A stretch of DNA of 64,000 nucleotides from Channallabes apus. Its lineage: Eukaryota > Chordata > Actinopteri > Siluriformes > Clariidae. Made by a program: the position numbers and the translations under genes. Shown here piece by piece: positions 34,534 through 46,148 of the stretch (the stretch's first letter is position 1; every line of letters begins with the position of its first letter). Below the pieces are notes generated by a model that saw nothing but the letters and a program-made list of their open reading frames with translations, was not told the DNA's origin and did no database searches. Location: assembly GCA_030522415.1 (NCBI GenBank), contig CM060124.1, positions 24,104,454 through 24,168,453 on the forward strand, given 5' to 3'.

Positions 34534-35250
34534 GCTTTTAACACCGTAATAGTGATTGTCATGCAAAAACAAGTATAGCGTATTTTCATGCGGTGTCTTG
34601 CTGGTTTGAAAAAAAGAGTATCCGGCTTTATTGTCAGAACAGTAAACAATTACAATTTTACAATTTAAAGACGTCTCAAATTTTGATATATCAGCGAAGG
34701 TTACCACTGTCTTCGGTTAACCCAACATCATGTTGGGTTTGCTTAGCGATCTTTTCTATTTGAAAACTACTTTTTCCAGGATTCAAAAGTTGTGTAATGC
34801 TTAAAGCAAAACACATGTTGTCTTTGTTGTAAAAAATGTACATGTCTCATTTTTTTCTGAACTACTTGTGAACTGAAGACCGAGCGCATTTTTCTATTAG
34901 CTGTACCGCCGCGAGGTGCCCGAACTATTTGGATTACTCATTCAAAAGTATTGTCCGTAAAAATTTCACGCTTACTTTGAATTACATTTTCAAGCATGGT
35001 CAGGAAAGATTGCAAATCGATGGACCCATTGACTAATTGAATGCGTGATTACAAATTGAGCATATCACCTCTAATTTCAACAGTGACGGCATCCTTGGGC
35101 GAAATCATTTCATTGGCCACATCTATCAGACTGTTTAAAACCTCTAAAACATAATTATAAAACTCAGCAAAGCTGTTGACATTAGCGATTGAGGAAAAAT
35201 TCACTCTTCTTCTAATCTCAGTGTTGTTGAATCTGTCACAATTAATTATA
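34530..35250 (-). pseudogene. Polinton-type polymerase B relic, minus strand, 3' piece
   Basis: The minus strand runs from a piece with FAEFYNYVLEVLNSLIDVANEM and VTVEIRGDML, through broken frames (about 35045-34710), to CKIVIVYCSDNKAGYSFFQT and NTLYLFLHDNHYYGVKSIT (34545-34700). This is the N-terminal region of the same polymerase family as the plus-strand relic. Homology ends at about 34520, where the two relics meet tail to tail. It is continued upstream at 35903-36024 and 40912-41368. Confidence 0.75.
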
Positions 35251-35255
35251 CTAAT

Positions 35256-35897
35256 TATAAGTGCCATATCGCATGTGTTATGAATTTGTTGTTGTGTTTA
35301 TTTTATTTTACTTGCTGTTATTTCATTTATTCTACCTTGTTCTATTCAGTAGTAAAGCATTAAGCATTAAGTTTGTTACATAAGCCATAAGCTTTATATT
35401 TCTTAGTCATGCATCATAAGTTGACAATCGTAAGTTGGTCTGTGATGTCATTCTACTATTACATGCATTTGTGTGACTGTCATATGTTAGAGAGTTCAGT
35501 ATAGATGTGGAAGGCTACGGAAACACAAGCTTTTGACCGTCAGCTAACGAGAGCTCCCGGTAAGCTAAGAATGTGAGATACAACAACTAGGTTGTTGTAA
35601 CCGTAAGCTCCAGTAAGTGGATATACACAGCAAGAGTGTTGTTATATTCGTAAGCTAAGATTGTGATTTGTGAGATGCAGCAAACGGGTTGTTGTAAAAG
35701 TCAGAGATTTGCAAGATGCAGCAACTGGTGTCTGTAATCACAATGGATTTACTCAAGACGACTGTATGAAGTGTTGATTCTTTGATGCTGACAAAATAAA
35801 CTACAAGAGACAAAGAGATCGGACTTCTGTCGTGTGAGTGAAACTTTAAACCAAAGCTACGCGTCAAAACTGGTGAAATAATATGACCGCATCTACA
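35256..35897 (+). repeat. Solo LTR 2 (plus) in the polymerase relic
   Basis: Starts TATAAGTGCC (TG changed to TA) and ends GCATCTACA, flanked by a perfect CTAAT duplication (35251-35255 and 35898-35902). It is longer than solo LTR 1 because of an extra CGTAAGCT-rich segment. Removing it with one CTAAT restores the reading frame across the gap. Confidence 0.85.
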
Positions 35898-35902
35898 CTA
35901 AT

Positions 35903-36024
35903 ATTAGGATCTACTCCATTACCGAATTGTACATTTTGAGCATAGGAGATGGTACATTCTCCTCATCGACATCTTTTTGGACATTTTGAATATTAGGAGA
36001 TGGTACATTATCCTCATCGACATC
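35903..36024 (-). pseudogene. Polinton-type polymerase relic, minus strand, middle piece
   Basis: A short acidic segment containing two copies of DVDE(D/E)NVPSP. It connects in frame to 40912-41368 across the TA-flanked element and, after a frameshift near 35950, to 35250 across the solo LTR. Confidence 0.6.
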
Positions 36025-36318
36025 TACAGTGGGAGCCATGCCAAATAGCCGCGACCGTGTGGCTGACGTGTGAATGGCGTGTGAATGCCCTTTGCACGCC
36101 GTAATCCCTCCTCCCTTTTCTGCCAGAAAGGCGTGTCAAGATTTCACAGTAAACATGCCCATTCAAGCCCTATTTATTCATTGATCTGGTGCCACCACTA
36201 GATGGCGCTTCGTTCTCAAGAATACGTTAAAACAAGCCAGCTGTGCTGAGTTGCAATCACGTGATTTTAACAACCCGCCTCTACCCCCGCCGTATTGACG
36301 CTGCCAAACTACAGAGAT

Positions 36319-36349
36319 GAAGATGGAGGCTAAACGGATTATTCGTGGT
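36319..36349 (+). other. Exon-like start with splice donor
   Basis: ATGAAGATGGAGGCTAAACG leads to TTCGTG/GTAAGTG, a strong donor. It could encode MKMEAKRIIR. A later stretch (37300-37406) is an open acceptor-to-stop segment (CAG, then about 33 codons and TAG). Together they resemble terminal exons of a captured gene. I cannot connect them. Confidence 0.3.
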
Positions 36350-37399
36350 AAGTGATGTTTTATTTTATAAAATGTGTTTGGGGTAGTTTACAGTTTAGTT
36401 TTTTATTGGCCGTTTTAAATACCACTGGCAGCACCAGCAGCGGTCAGATGTGACTTTAGATAACGGTCTGTTTACCAAGACTGGAGTTAATATTACAGCT
36501 TACTGTCAGTGTCACAAACTCACAATGTCACTCCACTTTAATTCAAAAACATGCTCAAGCTTCGAAAATACTATTAATGTCCCTATTACAAGAGCTGCAC
36601 AACCCGATGAAGAGTGTTTGTGCTCTCTGTAAATACTGAGAGAATCTCACCGTGTGTTGTCTGGATAAATTCAGTGTTTATTTATTCTTTGGTTAAGAGT
36701 TAATCTGCAGGTTATTTCTGTGACTGTAATATAATGTGATGCAGTTCATGAGGGACACAAACTGAGGGGAGCTGTACAGGAGCTAGTTACGCTCAGAACC
36801 GGGTTTATATTTTATATACTTTGGCCGTGACTTTCCACGGTAGCGCGAGCGCTTAGTTAATGAACTGGATAACAACATTGAAGTGTTTATCAGTTAAGGA
36901 GGAGGAGGGGGAGGTGTGTGTATGTGTGTGCGTGGGGGGAGGTGTGTGTGGGGGGGGGTATGAGGGGCTTCAGTAAGTTATAGTTTGGCTTCAGGGATGA
37001 ACTAATGCTCATATACGAGTGTAATATCGCTTAACTTAATTGTATGAGAAGCGCATTAAGTAAATTCTCGGTTAATTTAATTCAGACGATAATACAGACA
37101 GACCTGGTTAACACTAACATTGTTCACTGGTTAACATTAGCACAGGCACTTTATTTACATTCCAGAATTCCCAGAACAGTATTTTACACACTCTGTGGTA
37201 AATAGGCTTATTAATATATTTTATTTTTATTAGAACTATAAGTTCTGTCAAGTTTATTTATCTTTGTCTTCACTAAATTCTCCTGTTGTATTTAAGCAGA
37301 GCTCTGTTGTGGAGGATTGGGGGGTCAGACGACTGACGGCTGGGCTTTTGGAGCTACAGGACTGGAGGAGCCTGAACAAGCTGTTGAGGGAGCTGTAGG

Positions 37400-38137
37400 A
37401 GGGATGACGTCACAGTCCGACAGCTTTAGAATGATGTTTGGTCAGGTCTACTGTATATTCTGAACATAGAACTGCTAAATGTCTGATACAGTATTTTGGG
37501 GGAAACAAAGACTTAAACTGTTTCATCTTTAATAGTTTTGATATTTTAAAAAATTATAGAACTATAGATAGAGACTTATAAGCAGCTGGTGTATCCGGGT
37601 AGTTTAATGAACTTTAAGCAAAAAGACAACATGTATTCACCTGTTTTATACAAATTACTGTTTTAACTTTGACTAGTTTTGGAAGAATAAATTGAATTGG
37701 TAAAGTCATGTTTGCGTGTTTTAATTTTGGGCGATTGCTTGCGTATTTAAAAAACGTTTAGTTGAATCAACAACTTCAATGGGCAAAACATGGGACACAA
37801 CTTTGTTTTAAATAGTCAAAGAGTTGGGCTGAAAATCATAATAATAATAATTATTGGTCATAGAAACAAATGAAAACAGTTAAACACTTCATCATATGTA
37901 TATGTATTTGTGTTTGTGATTATGTGACCCATAATACTTTTTTTCTCAGTATAAATAAATGTTTTGGGTTTTAAGAACTCCAAAAGAGCAACGACAAACT
38001 TAGGAGTGGAAGGTGAGAAACCTCAATGGAGAATACTGAGTATGACATGTTGTTAATTGCTCTGTGTGTGTTTTTGGCGGGGGGATGGGTGTGCGTGTTA
38101 AAGCCAACTGAGAAATTCAGGAGAGCGCGCGCGCACG

Positions 38138-38198
<61 letters not shown>

Positions 38199-39235
38199 CT
38201 CTCCAATCATCCATCATTGATTAAACCTATGAACACAGCTGTTCAGCAGTTCTAAACACAAGCGCAGGGTCTGTTTTTGTCCTTAACTAAAATACTTCAA
38301 TACGTTAATAATTAATTTATTTCGCTGAATAAGGTAATAAGCGATATTTAAACCAAACCAGTAAGTTAAGTAAGTGTTCCATACATTAAAGTACTGTGTA
38401 TAACCAAGTGCCCTAGCAAACACAGTTACAGTTTACAGGACAAACAAAGTGTGTGTGCGCTGGGGGGATTGGAAGGTGAGTGAGAATACTCATTTACAAG
38501 ACAAAAGACGGTCAGAGGCAGGGCCGTTCTAGACCAGGGGGGGAGGGGCGCAGTCAGAAATTTGAAGGGGACATCTTGTTCGAGCACTGTTTTTCCCTGG
38601 GCTTATAGTAACAGTATTGTCCTTGCTGAATTGTGTTGAGGTGTAATAAGGTGGCAATAAGGTGGCAATCCCTCAGGGGGGAAACTAAAAAATAAAAATT
38701 AAAGAAATAAAATAAAATATCCTTAATCCAGATTTTATCAATCAATGACATAACATTTATCTAAGCTGGATGGTCAAATTCTCAAAAAACGTTTAACCTA
38801 AAGTAAGACTTAACACACTATAACTAAAATATTTACAAAACTGAAAGGTTGTCTTATGAATAATAAAAAATACAAACTAAATTAAAACAGATGGGCTATT
38901 GAACAGATCATAATATGTTTTATGTTTTCTGATTATAAATGATAGATGGGTTGATTTTAGAAAGGCTAAATGAAATAGCTAGTTTTGGTCATGTCAGTCC
39001 AGTAACTATACTATGTAAAAGTAATTATAATATTAATTAATTAAGGGCAGGACCTAACCTAATGTTAATAATTTACACCATGATAACATTAGTATTTATG
39101 TTTTTGTATATATTTTTCAATGTGCAAATGAACGTTTCAGAGTATATAATTTGTCGTGTCATCTGTGATTGAGACCCATGAGTTAAATTGAAATAATGTT
39201 TTTAGGTAGTAAGCCAGGTTTTAGTAACCTTGGAT
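37400..39235 (-). repeat. Repeat block C, inverted copy
   Basis: Reverse complement of 10290-12060, bounded by GATGACGTCACAGTCCGACA at 37402. Contains (AC)n at 38141-38197. The presence of C in both TA-flanked elements shows it is a shared module or a nested element. Confidence 0.85.
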
Positions 39236-39284
39236 AAATCACCGTGTAAGCCCTCTCTCGCGCACGTGCTCTCACGCTATCTCT

Positions 39285-40335
39285 CGCACTCACACACACA
39301 CACACACACACACACACAAATAACACATGAAATCGCGTAAAACCAAATGAAACTAGGGTAAAAAATATGAGCAGTAAAAATACAGTAGTATCCTGTAGGT
39401 GATTTCTGTCCTGTGATAACAGGCACTAACACTCTAGAACTGGTTAGTTGTTTTAGTATATTAGTGTGAATGTTTATGGGGATTAAATCTGTCACTGCTG
39501 CTGCATCTATTCACCGTTGTGATAAGTGATTTATGCCCCATCAGATCTTTGATGTGGGATGTTATGCTGGTTAAATGACTAAAGACATACTGATCCGTAT
39601 GGGCAGATATTTGTTCCAGATATTATGCGACATTAATCAATTTGTTATGCCAATATGTTTTCAGCGAAAACATAAAAAATTTAACAAAAACAAACCAAAG
39701 CAGAAGTTACATTTTAAGCTTTACTTTCAAATTAAAATTTGATTCATCACATACACAGCAGGATATGCAGTAAAATGCTTCGGGTGCTTTAGGTGAGGCT
39801 GGAACTCGGCATTCCGTCACCTGGACTGCTTTATAAGTATCACGCGCTAACCGATTGCGCCACGGGAGCTACATGGAAGTTGCTCTTGTCAGAGTATCCT
39901 CTCTTTCGTGCACACACACACAAACACACACACACACAAACATGAAATTGCGTAAAACCAAACGAAATATAAGCAGTAAAATATCAGTAAAAATACATTA
40001 GTATAACAGGCGCTAACCCTCTGGAACTTTTTTACTATTGTTTCCAAGTGTTTATGGGGATTTAATGTGTCTCTGCTGCCGCATCCATTCACAGTTGTGA
40101 TAAGTGATTAATGCCCCATCAGATTTTTTGACGGGGGAGCATTATGCATGATTAAATGACAAAAGAAATACTGATCCATATGGGCAGATATTTATTCCAG
40201 GTTGCATGCGCCATTAATTGCCTTTCTTATGCCACTTGTTGACTATCAGTGAAAAAAAAAAATCAGCGAAAACATCATCAAAAATATAACGAAAACAATC
40301 CCAAGCAGACGTTACATTTTGAGCTTTACTTTGCA
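39285..40335. repeat. Tandem duplication of about 450 bp around a tRNA relic
   Basis: 39285-39730 and 39895-40335 align directly (AAATCGCGTAAAACCAAA, TTATGGGGATT-AAT, GTGATAAGTGATT-ATGCCCC, CATATGGGCAGATATTT). Both begin with CA microsatellites. The spacer holds the tRNA-like sequence. Confidence 0.8.
39785..39869 (-). pseudogene. tRNA-Ile (UAU) relic with intron
   Basis: The minus strand begins GCTCCCGTGGCGCAATCGGT, an intact A-box region, then GATACTTATAA with the TAT anticodon, an intron-like insert of about 16 bases, AATGCCGAG, then TTCCAGCCTCACC. It closely follows the known vertebrate tRNA-Ile(UAU) with intron but lacks about 8 bases between the variable region and T arm, and the acceptor 3' strand (AAAGC) no longer pairs well. 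It is a pseudogene or tRNA-derived repeat head. Confidence 0.65.
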
Positions 40336-40911
40336 GCAAAATATTATCTATCAGTATATTAAATGGAACTAGGTAAAATACACCTTAATGTAAAATACTG
40401 TACATAGCCTGCGTTTTTATTCCGTACCTACACTGATCGGTATAGACAAATTGCAGCCGTTACCGTGTCTTTAAGGATCATTTCAGGATGTCTTAAAAAA
40501 AATTTCACTAACTAGTTTTATTAAGTCATTATTAAATAATAAATAGCTTAATCATCATGGGTTGTGTATTGAGTGATTTAACAAATCTGTTTTATTAATC
40601 GGTTTGTTGTTGTTGTTTTTTACCACGTCATCTATTTATGAAACTATGTTGACAATACAAGAACTGTCTATATATTAAAGATACGGTATTGGGTTTCCTG
40701 GACACTGCAGTTAACTGTGCCAGTCAGTGCTCCATCTGGCGGAATTATACGGCATTGCAACCATCTTTTTAGAAAGCGCATGGGGCAGGGCATTGTTAAC
40801 TGCGTCATCGCGGGGGATTACATTCCGTGCACGAAGCGTGCATTAACCCTTCATGATCCTGCCATGGATCCATCATGCTCCAGGCGACTATTTGACGTGG
40901 CTCCCACTGTA

Positions 40912-41368
40912 TTTGAGGGTTTGACGTTTCAGGGGTGTGATGATTATCAGAGTTTTGCGAAACTCTGGATGGGTGATCAAAAAAGTTAACCAGATTTTCA
41001 TTTAACAATATGAGACTTGATCCGTGATTAAGATTGTGAAACATATCTAGAGGAGGTAATGGTTCTTGAGATGTTTCTGGAGATGTGACATTACTGATGT
41101 TTTGTTCTGTAGTTACATCCAAACTTTCATTCAACTGATTTACCGCATCTAATAGTGCTGGGTTTAACTCTACAGAATCACTTCGTTGATTTAGACTATT
41201 TTGCAACCCTAACAGACTCTGATTTAACTCGCAGAATATGTCCTCTTGCATTGTTGGTGTATTGGTTGCATTTGGGACTGAGTTTTGACTGAAATCAAAA
41301 CCATACCTGACCACATAGACTGAACATAAGGACTGACCATATCTCCGGTCAGCAAATTGTGTTAACAT
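40912..41368 (-). pseudogene. Polinton-type polymerase relic, minus strand, N-terminal piece
   Basis: ATG at 41366-41368, then an uninterrupted frame rich in Asn, Ser, Leu and Glu (ELNQSLLGLQNSLNQ, LLDAVNQLNESLD), low in recognisable domains. The frame passes into the 4.9-kb element at 40911 and resumes at 36024. I infer it to be the N-terminal extension of the polymerase gene from that continuity. Upstream, 41391 onward is a hAT-like repeat. Confidence 0.6.
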
Positions 41369-41390
41369 AACAAAAATAAGTGCTTATGTG

Positions 41391-41580
41391 CAGAGGTGTC
41401 AAGTAACGAAGTACAAATACTTCGTTACCTTACTTAAGTAGAAATTTTGGGTATCTATACTTTACTGGAGTAATTATTTTTCAGCCGACTTTTTACTTCT
41501 ACTCCTTACATTTTTAAGCAATTATCTGTACTTTCTACTCCTTACATTTTAAAAATAGCCTCGTTACTCTATTTTTATGA
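41391..41580. mobile_element. hAT-like MITE fragment
   Basis: CAGAGGTGTCAAGTAACGAAGTACAAATACTTCGTTAC, then repeated CTTTTTACTTCTACTCC words, is the familiar terminal part of an abundant fish hAT-type miniature element. The opposite end is not identified. Confidence 0.55.
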
Positions 41581-42340
41581 TCAGAATGCGCAACCACCAA
41601 CCACTGAATACCCAAATTCACAAGGGTATTACTCTCTCTCTTGTGCCTGGTTTAGGTTTAGTAATTAGTGCACATCTTTGTTCGGTTTGTACATCTGCTA
41701 TGTTACGACTATATTATAACGCTCAGAAAGACCTTTTATTTGGGGTAAAGTTACTGATGTGTCTAACTTTTTTCAGCAGAGCCTCTGTTTCACTGAATAA
41801 TCCACGACTTTTCATGAATATGTATGACCTTTTGACGCATCTCAGGTGACACGCACACACACACACACACACACACCAAAACACACAGAATGAACCTCCC
41901 CCAAACAGTGCAGCAGTGAGCATTTAGTTACATCTGAACTGAGTCATTTACATAAATCATTGATCAATAACTCATCATATCAATTTATTTATACAAATGT
42001 ACCTGTTTTACATGGAAATTTACAGGCTTGTTACTGAATGATTTCCTCTGATGAGAGATGTTTAAGAACAGTGGCATCTGGCACATCTAAAATAGGTGCA
42101 GGATTTATTTTATATTTTATTTATAGTCTAAAATAAAAAGTATTTTCTAAACGTTGGCTATTGTTATTTACTTACAATATTTGTTCATTCAATTTAAATA
42201 AGGTTTGGGCTCTGGGATGTTGAGCATCGTGATCCCCCTCTTTAATTTCCTACGTAGTCTAATCAGCGCTCAACTGCACATACAAAGTTTTCCAGAGAGT
42301 TTTATGGCTATACGCTAGTGTTGCACATGATATAATCTAA
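41581..42340. other. Non-coding stretch
   Basis: AT-rich, with (CA)n at 41849-41876. The 90-codon frame at 41577 shows no recognisable domain. No gene is supportable. Confidence 0.6.
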
Positions 42341-42438
42341 AGTCTAGATTCAATTCAATTCAATTTTATTTATATAGCGCTTTTAACAATGGTCATTGTC
42401 TCAAAGCAGCTTCACAAAAATTAAAGAAATTTAACAAA

Positions 42439-42471
<33 letters not shown>

Positions 42472-42529
42472 AATAAAATAATAATAGAAAATAAATAAAT
42501 AAAAACAAATAATAATAATAATAATTATA
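42439..42529. repeat. AT-rich microsatellite in the LINE 3' UTR
   Basis: (AAT)n, (AAAT)n and again (AAT)n inside the 3' UTR of the LINE. It is the source of spurious Ile/Tyr-rich frames. Confidence 0.95.
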
Positions 42530-43094
42530 GAAAAGAAAATAATTGGAAGTGTGGATGTGTGAGAAAAATGTGCAGATAATAATGAGACGAATGAATGAAT
42601 TCTCTCTGATGAGCAAGCCAAGGGTGACGGCGACGATGGCAAGGAAAAACTCCCTGAGATGGCATTAGGAAGAAACCTTGAGAGGAACCAGACTCAACAG
42701 GGAACCCATCCTCATTTGGGCGATAACAGATAGAAATGATATAACATCTTGTGTGTTGTGCAGGTGAAAATTCAATATGACAGAAATTATTTAAATTGAC
42801 ATGAGGACCAGTTCAGCATAGGGACGAGTCAGTAGGTGCAGAGGGCAGATGAGGTCTGGATCACTGGAAGCACAGGAGCAGCATGTGTAGCTCCAACCAT
42901 CATAAAGCTGAATCCAGCTGGAGCTGGTCCTTCTCTGGATGCCTCAGGAACCTCGCAGGTTCGGCCTTTGTCTACTGAAGCTGGCAAAATCTCCCGATGC
43001 CTCGGGATGGGTAGAGAAATACAGAACAGATGGGGAGAATTAGCGTAGTTGCCATTCGGTATAGGTGTACTGGAGTATGAGATTATGGGATGAG

Positions 43095-46052
43095 TTATGT
43101 GTATGCCAGATTAAAAAGATGCGTCTTGAGTCTACTTTTGAACTGAGAAACCGTGTCTGCTCCCCGAACACTGTCTGGAAGGCTATTCCAAAGCTTTGGA
43201 GCTAAATATGAAAAAGCCCTACCCCCTTTTGTAGATTTTGAAATTCTGGGAACTACCAGAAGTCCGGAGCTTTGTGATCTTAAGGCGCGTGGTGGATTGT
43301 AGCGCATCAGAAGACTGGTTAGGTATGTGGGAGCTAAACCATTTAAGGCCTTGTATGTAAGTAATACTATTTTGTAATTTATTCTAAACTGAACAGGTAG
43401 CCAGTGCAGGGATGATAATATTGGGGTTATATGATCATATTTTCTGGATCTAGTGAGAACCCTGGCAGCTGCATTTTGGATTAACTGAAGCTTGTTTATT
43501 GAGGATGCAGGACAACCACCTAGTAATGCATTACAATAGTCCAGTCTGGAGGTCATGAATGCATGAACTAGTTTTTCTGCATCAGATACGGATAAGATGT
43601 TCCTAAGTTTAGCAATATTTCGAAGATGGAAAAAGGCTGTTTTTGTGATATTTGAAATGTGATTTTCAAAAGACAAGTTACTGTCTAATATTACTCCCAG
43701 ATCTTTTACTGCTGAGCTGGTAATAACAGTACATCCTTCTAAGCGCAAGCTGAATTGTGAAAGCTGTTGTGTGCTGGTTTTTGGGCCAATAAGTAATATC
43801 TCTGTCTTATCTGAATTTAATAAAAGAAAGTTATTGGTCATCCAATCTTTTATGTCCTGGACACACTCAGTTAATCTAGACAACTTAGGTATTTCGTCTG
43901 GTTTAGTTGAGATATATAATTGGGTATCATCAGCATAACAATGGAAACTAATCCCATGTCTTCTAATGATGTTACCCAAGGGAAGCATGTATATTGAGAA
44001 CAACAGAGGTCCTAAAACTGACCCTTGTGGGACCCCATATTTCACTGGCATTACACCAGACGGTTCTCCATTTAGATCTACAAAATGGTAGCGATCAGAC
44101 AGGTAAGATCTAAACCATTTTAATGCCTGTCCCTGAATACCTATATAATTTTGTAAGTGATCTATGAGAGTATTATGATCTATAGTGTCGAATGCAGCAC
44201 TAAGATCAAGCAGGACTAGCAATGAGATGCAGCCTTGGTCTGAAGCTAAAAACAAGTCGTTTGTAATCTTAACTAGTGCAGTTTCTGTGCTATGATGGGG
44301 CCTGAAACCTGACTGAAATTCTTCAAGGATGTTGTTATCCTGCAAGAATGTGCAAATTTGAGCTGATACTACTTTTTCTAGTATTTTTTATATGAACGGG
44401 AGGTTTGAAATCGGTCTGTAATTTGTTATTTCATTCGCGTCCAAATTAGATTTTTTAAGAAGCGGCTTAATAACTGCTAACTTGAAAGGTTTAGGGACGT
44501 GACCTAGATGTAATGAAGAATTAATAATGTTTAGGAGTGGCTCTCCAACCGTAAGCATCACTTCTTTTAAAAATCTGGTTGGGATTGGGTCTAACAGGCA
44601 CGTTGTTGATTTAGCTGAGGTGATGAGTTTATACAGCTCTTCCTGTCCTATACCTGTAAAGCAGTGAAAATCTAAATGTGAAGCTATAGGCTGAACTGGA
44701 TCGTGAGATACTATTAGAGGTTGAACCTCCATTATTTTCTTCCTGATATTATTGATTTTTTCATTAAATAAGTCCATAAAGTCTTCACTTCTAAACTGTG
44801 ATGGGATACTCTCTGCGGGCATCTTAGGTTTTGTTAGGCGAGCCACTGTACTAAATAAGAACCTGGGATTGTTTTGGTTTCTTGCTATCAGTTGGCTAAG
44901 ATGCTCGGTCCTAGCAGGTTTTAGAGCCTGTCTATAGCTGCACATACTGTCTTTATACGCAATTCGAAAAACTTCTAATTTAGTTTTCCTCCATTTTCGC
45001 TCGAGGTTACGGGTTGCTCTCTTTAGGGCGCGAGTATGACTGTTGTACCACGGTGCAAATGTTTTATCTCTGACTTTTTTTAATCTGATGGGAGCAACAG
45101 TGTCTAATGTACTGGTAAAAATAGTGCCCATGCTGCTAGTCACTTCATCTAGATCATCTGCATTTAGGGGTCTAATAAGAAATTGGGACAGATCCGGCAG
45201 ATTACTTGTGAATCTGTCTTTAGTAGTGGGATTCATATTTCTAACAGATTGATAACGTGGGGAGACACAGCTAATCTGTTCTACGGGTAGAGTATATGTC
45301 AGGAGGTGATGATCTGTGATATCATCACTTTGAGGTATGATCTCTATATTAGAGACATCTATACCATGGGATATAATTAAATCTAGCGTATGATTAAAGC
45401 GGTGAGTTGCTCCAATTATATTTTGCTTAACCCCAAATGAATTTAGTAAATCCATAAATGTGAGTGCTAAAGCGTCGTTAGCATCATCTACATGAATGTT
45501 AAAGTCTCCTACTATCAACACTTTGTCAGAGTTAACCAATAGGTCTGATAGCAGATGTCCAAATTCTTTAAGAAAATCGCCATATGGCCCCGGGGGTCTG
45601 TACACGGTGGCCAGGGTAAAATATAAGGGTTTATTACGTATTTCATTTAGTGCAACATTAATGATAAGCACTTCAAATGAATTAAACCTGGGCCTTATTT
45701 TCTGGGTAACAGTGAGTACATCATTGTAGATAGTGGCGACACCACCACCGCGACCAATTAGACGGGGCTCGTGCTTATAGAAATATCCTGACGCAGTAGA
45801 CTCATTCAGACCAAAATATTCATTTGGTTTAAGCCAGGTTTCAGTGAGACAGAGTGCGTCAAGGCAATAATCTGAGATAATTTCATTAACAATAAGTGCT
45901 TTAGGCGCAAGGGATCTAATGTTGAGTAGTCCAAACTTTAGAGGTGGATTTTGACTACTTATTTTGCCTTTTTCTGGTTTTATGGTTATCAGATTGTTTC
46001 GGGCAAATTTAACAAATTTATTCTTTTTTCTCAGTATTCGGGGAACAGACAC
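43095..46052 (-). pseudogene. L2 ORF2: AP endonuclease and reverse transcriptase, one nonsense codon
   Basis: About 985 codons including a TAA at 44388-44390. The N-terminal endonuclease has LLNIRSL, CLTETW, GRGGGVA, VYRPPGP, GDFNIHVD and SDDITDHHLL, so the catalytic Asn, Glu, Asp and terminal His are present. RT motifs are [60 protein letters not shown] and [11 protein letters not shown], followed by a LINE C-terminal domain ([23 protein letters not shown]). The stop falls between RT motifs, directly after SNLPFI, and the same frame continues, so a single substitution inactivates it. It nicks target DNA and copies LINE RNA from the nick. Confidence 0.9.
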
Positions 46053-46148
46053 AGTTTCTATAGGACAAGCTATGTGTGTGCGTCTATCACTACGGTGAGT
46101 TGTGATGTGGCTAATATGTTTGGAATCTACAGTATGACTTACCGCCAG

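Larger units (their letters stand above)
36027..40909. mobile_element. 4.9-kb TA-flanked non-autonomous DNA element
   Basis: Inverted ends CAGTGGGAGCCATGCCAAAT and (on the right, inverted) CAGTGGGAGCCACGTCAAAT, with TA at 36025-36026 and 40910-40911. Patchy similarity of the arms continues for about 180 bp. No transposase frame is seen. The interior has an exon-like start (36319), block C, CA repeats, a tandem duplication and a tRNA relic. It is inserted in the minus-strand polymerase gene, whose frame is conserved across it. The superfamily is unknown to me beyond its TA target. Confidence 0.8.

Noticed and set aside
35049..35267. A separate small protein starting with ATG at 35267
   Set aside because: The ATG belongs to the solo LTR; the polymerase frame continues upstream beyond the LTR at 35903.
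32141..35897. A small self-replicating element: DNA polymerase gene flanked by 0.5-kb terminal inverted repeats
   Set aside because: The apparent inverted repeats have TG...CA-type ends, poly(A) signals and separate 5-bp target duplications, so they are two solo LTRs. The minus-strand polymerase piece also lies inside and outside the right one.
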